Source: an uncultured bacterium (GTDB lineage: Bacteria; Armatimonadota; UBA5829; DSUL01). From it: DNA of 5,098 nt. Location: assembly GCA_937967775.1 (NCBI GenBank), contig CALCJH010000388.1, positions 1 to 5,098 on the forward strand, written 5' to 3'. Numbering within the stretch: position 1 is the first letter of the stretch; the number at the start of each line of letters is the position of its first letter. The position numbers and the translations under genes are program-made. Of the stretch, positions 1-5,098 are shown in pieces. The notes under the pieces were generated by a model. The model was not told the origin of the DNA, did not search any database, and saw only the letters and a program-made list of their open reading frames with translations.

Positions 1-1
1 G

Positions 2-103
2 GAAAAAGTACTGCAGGATACCGACCGGGACTACTTCATGTCCGGGGAGGAAGCCCGCGAATACGGCATTGTTGATGCCGTCATGGACAAGGACTCTCGC
101 TAA
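2..103 (+). CDS. clpP: ATP-dependent Clp protease proteolytic subunit ClpP, C-terminal end (5' truncated by window)
   Basis: Only the last 33 codons and the TAA stop are present; the gene enters from the left edge. The frame reads [20 protein letters not shown], followed by [13 protein letters not shown]. This matches the C-terminus of ClpP, the serine peptidase that forms a double-heptamer degradation chamber in the cytosol. In E. coli ClpP the equivalent segment is [20 protein letters not shown], and by that alignment the Asp at 29-31 (RDYF) is the triad Asp. The triad Ser and His lie outside the window. The short end after the GIVD motif is normal for the family. clpX follows after 105 nt with no terminator seen, so the two are probably one operon, and ClpX is the unfoldase partner. 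The identity is firm because of the motif and the neighbour; nothing can be said about the start. Confidence 0.95.
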   Translation, partial: EKVLQDTDRDYFMSGEEAREYGIVDAVMDKDSR

Positions 104-197
104 GGCTGAAAGCCGGGCGGGTGGATGCGCCGGGGGCGAGAACGGTGAAGGAACGGCGCACGGCGCGTCGAACATCTTCGCCGGACGGCGCATAATC

Positions 198-203
198 AGG
201 AGG
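198..203 (+). promoter_or_regulatory. Shine-Dalgarno site of clpX
   Basis: AGGAGG is a full match to the anti-Shine-Dalgarno complement and lies 5 nt before TTG 209-211. It decides the start: the TTG gives the expected short leader before the zinc-finger cysteines, and no ATG sits at this distance. The 105-nt clpP-clpX gap also holds three copies of ACGGCGC (153-159, 160-166, 185-191) and a tiny GGCT/AGCC hairpin right after the clpP stop, neither with an evident function. Confidence 0.85.
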
Positions 204-208
204 CGGTA

Positions 209-1474
209 TTGGCCAGAATCGGTTTGGATCGCAACGACTCGCGGTGTGCTCTGTGCGGCAAGCCGCGTGAGCAGGTCAGGAAGCTCATTCTGGGAGTGTA
301 CGGGGGAGTCTGCCTGGACTGCGTGGACCTGTGCAATGAGATCGTGCGCGGCGAGAACGCCAAGGCGGAGCGCTCGGCCGATCTCGGAACGCTGCCCAAG
401 CCCAAGGAGATCTACCGGCATCTGTCCCAGTATGTGGTGGGGCAGGAGAAGGCCAAGCGTATCCTCTCCGTCGCCGTCTACAACCATTACAAGCGGATCA
501 ACTCGCCGCAGTCAGACGTCGAGCTTTCCAAATCCAACATCCTGCTGATCGGCCCCACAGGGTGCGGAAAGACCCTGCTGGCTCAGACGCTTGCCCGGAT
601 CCTGAAGGTGCCCTTCGCCATCGCCGACGCCACCAGCCTGACGGAGGCCGGGTATGTGGGTGAGGATGTGGAAAACATCCTGCTGAAGCTCCTGCAGGCG
701 GCGGACGGGCATGACAACATTCAGAGCGCCGTCAAGGCGGCGGAGCGCGGCATTGTCTACATTGACGAGATAGATAAGATCGCGCGCAAGGCCGACAACC
801 CCTCCATCACGCGGGACGTCTCTGGCGAGGGAGTCCAGCAGGCGTTGCTCAAGATCATCGAGGGCACAGTGGCCAACGTGCCCCCGCAGGGAGGCCGTAA
901 GCATCCGCAGCAGGAGTATGTGCAGATCAACACGTCCAACATCCTGTTCATCTGCGGAGGCGCCTTCGAAGGGCTGGACCGGATGATCGAGCGGCGCCTT
1001 GCGGACAAGACGCTCGGTTTCCGGGCTCCGGCGGAGTCGCGGCAGGCCAGGGATGTGGGCGAACTGCTCTCGATGGTGATGCCGGACGACCTGCTGAAGT
1101 ACGGGCTTATCCCTGAGTTCATCGGGCGCCTTCCCGTCATCGCCACCCTTGGCGGACTGGATCAGGAAGCGCTGGTGCGCATTCTGGTGGAGCCGAAGAA
1201 CGCGTTGGTCAAGCAATACCAGAAGTTCTTCGAGCTGGACGGGGTGGAACTGGTCTTCACAGATGAGGCGCTGGAGGCCATCGCGGCGGAAGCGTATCAG
1301 CGCGGAGTGGGAGCACGGGCGCTTCGCACCATCATCGAGGAGGTGATGCTCAACATCATGTATGAGATCCCCTCCCTGGAAGATATCAAGAGGTGCGTAG
1401 TCACGCGCGAGACCATCACCGAGCGCAAGGATCCCACAGTGCTCACAATGGAGGAATTGAAGCAGGCAAGTTGA
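209..1474 (+). CDS. clpX: ATP-dependent Clp protease ATP-binding subunit ClpX
   Basis: ClpX is a cytosolic hexameric AAA+ unfoldase that recognises tagged substrates, unfolds them and feeds them to ClpP. The 421-aa product is close to the usual 410-430. In order it shows a C4 zinc-binding domain (Cys13, 16, 35, 38), Walker A GPTGCGKT at 115-122, pore loop GYVG at 148-151, Walker B ending DEID at 186-189, the RKH pore loop at 230-232, the ClpP-docking loop tripeptide as LGF at 269-271, the arginine finger Arg307 in [11 protein letters not shown], and sensor-2 Arg370 in GARALR. The TTG start is chosen because a perfect AGGAGG lies 5 nt upstream. Two oddities are visible: about six extra residues between Walker A and Walker B (near 167-175) compared with E. 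coli and Bacillus, and LGF instead of the usual IGF. All catalytic residues are present, so the gene looks functional. clpP lies directly upstream, and a terminator follows. Confidence 0.98.
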   Translation: MARIGLDRNDSRCALCGKPREQVRKLILGVYGGVCLDCVDLCNEIVRGENAKAERSADLGTLPKPKEIYRHLSQYVVGQEKAKRILSVAVYNHYKRINSPQSDVELSKSNILLIGPTGCGKTLLAQTLARILKVPFAIADATSLTEAGYVGEDVENILLKLLQAADGHDNIQSAVKAAERGIVYIDEIDKIARKADNPSITRDVSGEGVQQALLKIIEGTVANVPPQGGRKHPQQEYVQINTSNILFICGGAFEGLDRMIERRLADKTLGFRAPAESRQARDVGELLSMVMPDDLLKYGLIPEFIGRLPVIATLGGLDQEALVRILVEPKNALVKQYQKFFELDGVELVFTDEALEAIAAEAYQRGVGARALRTIIEEVMLNIMYEIPSLEDIKRCVVTRETITERKDPTVLTMEELKQAS

Positions 1475-1519
1475 CCGCCGGCGGCGAACCGGCAGACATG
1501 ACCTGCGTTTCACGGGGCG

Positions 1520-1565
1520 CTTCCACGGCCGCGAAAGCGATACGGCCGTGGAAGTTCGCTTTTTT
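1520..1565 (+). terminator. Intrinsic terminator after clpX
   Basis: A perfect 12-bp inverted repeat (CTTCCACGGCCG at 1520-1531 and CGGCCGTGGAAG at 1543-1554) with an 11-nt loop is followed, after 5 nt, by six T residues (1560-1565). It begins 45 nt after the clpX stop. The GC-rich stem plus T-run on the + strand fits a Rho-independent terminator of the clpP-clpX transcript. The 5-nt gap before the T-run is slightly long. A weaker alternative pairing, AAAGCGA (1534-1540) with TCGCTTT (1556-1562), uses the loop and the tract downstream of the stem and cannot form together with the main stem. Confidence 0.85.
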
Positions 1566-1651
1566 CCCGCAGGCGGATCTCCAAGGGTGAAGTTGCACAG
1601 GGCCGGGGAGCGCCCGGTACGCCCCCTGCGGCGTTGACTCAGAAACGGTCT

Positions 1652-1657
1652 GGAAGG
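1652..1657 (+). promoter_or_regulatory. Probable Shine-Dalgarno site of lon
   Basis: GGAAGG lies 3 nt before ATG 1661, which is a moderate match at a rather short spacing. The alternative in-frame TTG at 1634 has only C-rich sequence in front of it (GTACGCCCCCTGCGGCG), with no purine-rich site. This is the reason for preferring the ATG. Confidence 0.55.
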
Positions 1658-1660
1658 TTT

Positions 1661-4039
1661 ATGGCGCGCAGACAGAGGTTTACAGAGGAAGCTCCCGAGG
1701 AGAGCAGAGGCAGAGACGTGTCCCGGCGTCTGCCCCGCACTCTGCCTCTCTTGCCGGTGCGTGACAACGTCTACTTCCCCCATATGCTTTTCCCGCTGTT
1801 TGTCGGCAGGGAGAAGTCCGTCCGGGCGCTGGAGGAGGCGACCTCGGCGCGGCGTTACATTCTTCTGGTGGCGCAGCGGGACATGACCGTGGAGGATCCG
1901 GAACCGGACGATCTGTACGGCGTGGGGGTGGTGGCGGAGGTTCTGCAAATCCTGAAAGTGCCGGATGGCACCGTCCGGGTGATGCTGGAGGGGCTGGAGC
2001 GGGTGCAGATTCTCCGGTTCCTGCAGCAAGAGCCGTTTTTCCGCGTGCAGGTGCAGCCGCTACGGAGCCGGCTGGTGAAGTCGCTGGAGGTGGAGGCTCT
2101 GATGCGCAGCATCACCTCCCAGTTCGAGCAGCTGGTCAACAACGGGCGCAACGTCCCGCCCGAGGTTCTGATCAATGTCATCAACATTGACGACCCGGGC
2201 AAGCTGGCAGACACCATCACTCCCTACCTCCCCCTCCGCGTAGATCAGAAGCAGGAGATCCTTGAGACCACGGACGTTCAGGAGCGTCTGGAGAAGCTAT
2301 CGCTGATCCTGAAGAAGGAACTGGAGATCCTGGAGATCCAGCGCAGCATCCGCTCGCGGGTGGAAAAGGAGATGGGCGACTCGCAGCGCGAGTTCTTCCT
2401 GCGCGAGCAGATGAAGGCCATCCAGCAGGAGCTTGGCGAGCGGGACGAAAGAACGGTCGAGATTGACGAGTACCGGGAGCGCATCGCCCAGTGCGGCGCT
2501 CCGCCAGACGTGCAGGAAAGGGCGCTGAAGGAGGTCAGCCGCCTGGAGAAGATGCCCTACTCCGCGCCGGAGGGCGTGGTCATCCGCACCTACCTGGACT
2601 GGCTGCTGGGACTTCCCTGGGCCGAGGAGACGCCGGACGACCTTGACGTGGAGCAGGCGGAACGCATTCTGGACGAGGACCACTACGGTCTTGCCCGGCC
2701 CAAGGAGCGGATTCTGGAGTTTCTGGCTGTCCGGAAGCTGGCAGGCTCGCTCAAAGGGCCCATCCTCTGCTTCTACGGCCCGCCGGGCGTGGGGAAGACA
2801 TCCATCGGCAAGTCCATTGCGCGGGCGCTGGGACGCAAGTTCGTCCGCATCTCCCTGGGAGGCATCCGGGACGAGGCGGAGATACGCGGCCACCGCCGCA
2901 CGTATGTGGGCGCTCTGCCGGGAAGGATCATCCAGGGCATCAAACAGGCCGGCTCGCGCAATCCCGTCTTTATGCTGGATGAGATTGACAAGGTGGGGGC
3001 GGATTTCCGGGGAGACCCGTCCGCCGCGCTGCTGGAGGCCCTGGACCCGGAACAGAACGAATCCTTCAGCGACCACTATCTGGAGGTGCCGTTCAACCTC
3101 AGCAACGTGATGTTCATCACCACGGCGAACGTGCTGGACACCATCCCGCCCGCCCTTCGGGACCGGATGGAGGTCATCCCGTTCACGGGCTATACCGAAG
3201 AGGACAAGCTGCAGATCGCGCGGCAGTTCCTGGTGCCCAAGCAGCTCCGGGAGCACGGCATCAAGGAGTCGCGCCTGACATTCGAGGACGCCGCGCTCCG
3301 GGAACTGATCCGCCAGTACACGCGCGAAGCGGGCGTCCGCAACCTGGACCGGGAGATCGCGGGCATCTGCCGTAAGGTGGCGCGGAAGATCGCCGCCGGG
3401 CGCAAGGGGAAGATCCAGGTGAAGGTAGCGGACCTGCCCGCATACCTCGGTAAGCCTCGCTTCCGCTACGGACGCGCGGAGGAGAAGGATGAGGTGGGCG
3501 CGGCCACGGGCCTGGCGTACACAGAGTTCGGAGGCGACGTCATCACGGTGGAGGTGGGGCTGGTGCGCAGCCAGAAAGGGTCGCTCATTCTGACCGGCCA
3601 GCTCGGAGACGTGATGAAGGAGTCGGCGCAGGCGGCCCTCACATTCATCCGCTCCCGGGCGGCGCAACTGGGCTTTGACGAAGACTTCCAGTCCTCCTCG
3701 GACATCCATATCCACGTTCCTGCGGCCGGGGTGCCGAAGGACGGGCCGTCGGCCGGGGTGACGATCGCAGTGGCCCTGGCATCAGCGCTGACCGGGCGTC
3801 CCGTGCGTAAGGATGTTGCTATGACAGGGGAGATCACCCTGCGGGGACGTATCCTGCCCATCGGTGGTCTGAAGGAGAAGGTGCTGGCGGCGCACCGGGC
3901 GGGCATCCGCACAGTCGTCATGCCCCGGGAGAACGAGAAGGATATCGAGGACATTCCGGAGCACGTGGTCAAGGAGATGGATCTGCGAATGGTGGACCAC
4001 GCCGACGAGGTGCTGGAGATCGCGCTCCTGACGAAATGA
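1661..4039 (+). CDS. lon: ATP-dependent protease Lon (LonA type)
   Basis: Lon is a cytosolic homo-hexameric AAA+ serine protease that degrades misfolded and regulatory proteins, with unfoldase and peptidase on one chain. The 792-aa product has normal LonA length. It shows the N-terminal substrate-binding domain beginning [14 protein letters not shown] (from residue 28), a charged helical, probably coiled-coil stretch at about 206-275, Walker A GPPGVGKT at 373-380, pore-loop Tyr415 in TYVGALPG, Walker B VFMLDE at 436-441, and a C-terminal protease domain. The catalytic Ser697 (PKDGPSAG) and Lys740 (second Lys of GGLKEK) are 43 residues apart, as in E. coli Ser679/Lys722. The ATG has a Shine-Dalgarno site; TTG 1634 would add nine residues and has none. 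A hydrophilic, charged leader of about 27 residues precedes the N domain, somewhat longer than in E. coli. It follows clpX after the terminator, so it is probably transcribed at least partly on its own. There is no LonB-like transmembrane segment. Confidence 0.98.
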   Translation: MARRQRFTEEAPEESRGRDVSRRLPRTLPLLPVRDNVYFPHMLFPLFVGREKSVRALEEATSARRYILLVAQRDMTVEDPEPDDLYGVGVVAEVLQILKVPDGTVRVMLEGLERVQILRFLQQEPFFRVQVQPLRSRLVKSLEVEALMRSITSQFEQLVNNGRNVPPEVLINVINIDDPGKLADTITPYLPLRVDQKQEILETTDVQERLEKLSLILKKELEILEIQRSIRSRVEKEMGDSQREFFLREQMKAIQQELGERDERTVEIDEYRERIAQCGAPPDVQERALKEVSRLEKMPYSAPEGVVIRTYLDWLLGLPWAEETPDDLDVEQAERILDEDHYGLARPKERILEFLAVRKLAGSLKGPILCFYGPPGVGKTSIGKSIARALGRKFVRISLGGIRDEAEIRGHRRTYVGALPGRIIQGIKQAGSRNPVFMLDEIDKVGADFRGDPSAALLEALDPEQNESFSDHYLEVPFNLSNVMFITTANVLDTIPPALRDRMEVIPFTGYTEEDKLQIARQFLVPKQLREHGIKESRLTFEDAALRELIRQYTREAGVRNLDREIAGICRKVARKIAAGRKGKIQVKVADLPAYLGKPRFRYGRAEEKDEVGAATGLAYTEFGGDVITVEVGLVRSQKGSLILTGQLGDVMKESAQAALTFIRSRAAQLGFDEDFQSSSDIHIHVPAAGVPKDGPSAGVTIAVALASALTGRPVRKDVAMTGEITLRGRILPIGGLKEKVLAAHRAGIRTVVMPRENEKDIEDIPEHVVKEMDLRMVDHADEVLEIALLTK

Positions 4040-4054
4040 TGGAAGCGCTTTCCA
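4039..4054 (+). promoter_or_regulatory. Candidate LacI/CcpA-family (cre-like) operator before the sugar kinase
   Basis: ATGGAAGCGCTTTCCA starts on the last base of the lon stop codon, 34 nt before the kinase GTG. Including T4055 it forms the arms ATGGAA/TTCCAT around GCGCT. It fits the published Bacillus cre consensus WTGNAARCGNWWWCAW at every position but one (C instead of A at 4053). It also resembles the LacI-family operator TGGGAGCGCTCCCA known from actinobacterial cellulose regulators. A weak promoter-like pair, CTGACG (4028-4033) and TCCATT (4051-4056) at 17-nt spacing, overlaps it. Seen: palindrome and position. Inferred: repressor family and target. The regulator gene is not in the window. 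Confidence 0.5.
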
Positions 4055-4078
4055 TTCTTGTGCCGCGGGTGACGGGCC

Positions 4079-4084
4079 GGGAGG
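4079..4084 (+). promoter_or_regulatory. Shine-Dalgarno site of the FGGY kinase
   Basis: GGGAGG lies 4 nt before GTG 4089-4091 and supports this GTG as the start. The start places the DIGTT phosphate-binding motif at residues 7-11, as expected for FGGY kinases. Confidence 0.75.
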
Positions 4085-4088
4085 CGCC

Positions 4089-5098
4089 GTGAACTATCTA
4101 GGGGTAGACATCGGGACGACGGGCTGCAAGGCACTCGCATTCGACGGCGAAGGACGTCTGCTGGCGTCCGCTTACCGGGAATATCCCCTCCATCTCACCA
4201 GGGACGGCGGGGCCGAGCTGGACTCCGGGCTCGTGATGGAGTGCTGTTTCCAGGTCATCCGCGAGGCCGCGGCGGGAGCCGGAGCGGGATCCGTGGCAGC
4301 CCTGGCGGTTTCAAGTCAGGGAGAAGCCTTCACCCCGCTGGATTCCGCCGGGAACCCGCTGCACGGGGCGATGGTCAGCTCGGATACCCGGTCTGCGGCA
4401 TACATCCCGCAGTGGCTGGAGGAGTTCGGGGAAGATCGGCTGTATCGTGCCACCGGCCACACGGCTCATCCGATGTTCACGCTCTTCAAGCTCGCGTGGA
4501 TGCGGGATCAGCGTCCGCAAGTCTTCGCCGAGGCGCGGCGCTTCCTGTGTTTCGAAGATCTTCTGGGCTTCCGGCTGGGTGTGGACCCCGCGATGGGTTG
4601 GCCTCTCGCCGGACGGACCATGATGTTCGATGTCTGCCGCCACGCCTGGGACGGCGAGATCCTGGAGCGCGCCGGGGTTCGGGAGGAGCAGCTGGCACGG
4701 CCCCTCGCCTCCGGCAGCGTGGCCGGGGAGGTCTCCGACGCGGCCGCCCGGGACCTGGGGCTTCGTCCCGGCGCCCTGGTGGTGACGGGCGGGCATGATC
4801 AGACCGTGGGAGCGCTCGGTGCAGGGGTCACCTCACCCGGCGTTGCGATGTATGCAACCGGCACGGTGGAATGCATCACAGCGGCGATGCCCGGGGCGGT
4901 TTTCTCGGAGGATCTCCGCCGGGCCAACCTCTGCACCTACGACCACGCCGCTCCCGGACTGTATGCCACCATCGCTTTCAGCCTGACCGGGGGCAACATC
5001 CTCAAGTGGTTCCGGGACAATTTCGGGCAGCAGGAGGTTCTGGAGGCAGGGCGCACCGGGCGTGATCCATACGAACTGTTGCTCGAACAGGCGCAGGA
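4089..5098 (+). CDS. FGGY-family carbohydrate kinase, xylulokinase-like (3' truncated by window)
   Basis: This frame is open from the GTG to the window edge (336 codons), about two thirds of the usual 480-520 aa. FGGY kinases transfer the ATP gamma-phosphate to a sugar or polyol in the cytosol. The N-terminus NYLGVDIGTTGCKALAFDGEG carries the phosphate-1 motif (residues 7-14). Asp237 in TGGHDQTVGALGAG matches the catalytic base of E. coli xylulokinase (Asp233, GGGDN). YATGTVE at 255-261 corresponds to the second phosphate motif. The substrate-contact segment reads SSQGEAF (75-81), where xylulokinase has QMHG and glycerol kinase NQRET, so the substrate is not assigned and no gene symbol is given. 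D-xylulose, another ketose, or a polyol are all possible. The gene starts 49 nt after the lon stop and is preceded by a good Shine-Dalgarno site and a cre-like palindrome, which suggests sugar-responsive control apart from lon. Codon use resembles its neighbours, with no sign of transfer. Confidence 0.93.
   Translation, partial: MNYLGVDIGTTGCKALAFDGEGRLLASAYREYPLHLTRDGGAELDSGLVMECCFQVIREAAAGAGAGSVAALAVSSQGEAFTPLDSAGNPLHGAMVSSDTRSAAYIPQWLEEFGEDRLYRATGHTAHPMFTLFKLAWMRDQRPQVFAEARRFLCFEDLLGFRLGVDPAMGWPLAGRTMMFDVCRHAWDGEILERAGVREEQLARPLASGSVAGEVSDAAARDLGLRPGALVVTGGHDQTVGALGAGVTSPGVAMYATGTVECITAAMPGAVFSEDLRRANLCTYDHAAPGLYATIAFSLTGGNILKWFRDNFGQQEVLEAGRTGRDPYELLLEQAQ

Noticed and set aside
168..196. 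Promoter-like TCGAAC - 17 nt - CATAAT before clpX
   Set aside because: CATAAT is a good -10, but the -35 is poor and the predicted transcription start (about 203) would fall in or after the Shine-Dalgarno site, leaving a nearly leaderless message.
104..197. ACGGCGC repeats in the clpP-clpX gap as a CRISPR or regulatory array
   Set aside because: Three 7-nt copies, two adjacent and one 18 nt further on, are too short and irregular for an array and are expected by chance in GC-rich sequence.
1634..1662. TTGACT as a -35 box for lon
   Set aside because: The matching -10 position at 17-nt spacing is GTTTAT, overlapping the lon ATG, and would start transcription downstream of the start codon.
512..2029. 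A 505-codon open frame on the - strand spanning clpX and the start of lon
   Set aside because: It lies antisense to two certain genes, runs straight through the terminator region, and its product is a low-complexity His/Arg/Leu-rich sequence typical of antisense frames in GC-rich genes. No recognisable domain.
2297..3715. A 472-codon open frame on the - strand inside lon
   Set aside because: It is fully antisense to lon, whose catalytic motifs are intact, and its composition reflects GC-biased codons read backwards. No domain or convincing Shine-Dalgarno site.
4039..4055. The lon-end palindrome as an intrinsic terminator
   Set aside because: The stem is only 6 bp and no T-run follows (TCTTGTGCC), so it reads better as a DNA-binding site.
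4241..4798. Open frames of 185 codons (+) and 161 codons (-, 4311-4796) in the kinase region
   Set aside because: The real frame is the one from GTG 4089, which carries all the FGGY motifs and runs off the window. The others give Gly/Arg/Ser-rich or domain-free products.

Overview
The window is high-GC, gene-dense bacterial chromosome with every supported gene on the + strand. It is a protein quality-control cluster followed by the start of a sugar-kinase gene. The layout is: the last 33 codons of clpP (2-103); complete clpX (209-1474, TTG start); a strong intrinsic terminator (about 1520-1565); complete lon (1661-4039, 792 aa from the preferred ATG); a palindromic LacI/CcpA-type operator candidate touching the lon stop codon (4039-4054); and a 3'-truncated FGGY-family carbohydrate kinase (4089 to the window edge).

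The organism cannot be named from this sequence. Uniformly GC-rich third positions, TTG and GTG starts with good Shine-Dalgarno sequences, and the clpP-clpX-lon order show a bacterium. That gene order occurs in many phyla. A six-residue insertion in ClpX and an LGF in place of the usual IGF tripeptide argue against a close relative of E. coli or Bacillus; a less studied high-GC phylum is possible but is a guess.

ClpP and ClpX together form the ClpXP protease: ClpX unfolds substrates and ClpP degrades them. Lon carries unfoldase and protease on one chain. clpP and clpX look co-transcribed (105-nt gap, no terminator seen). The terminator after clpX should largely uncouple lon, which then needs its own promoter or readthrough; no convincing promoter is visible in the 95 nt between the terminator and the lon start. 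Downstream of lon the theme changes to sugar metabolism, and the operator candidate at the boundary suggests separate, sugar-responsive control of the kinase.

I do not see a new multi-gene system here. The items most worth a second look are the operator candidate, the unassigned substrate of the FGGY kinase, and the ClpX insertion.
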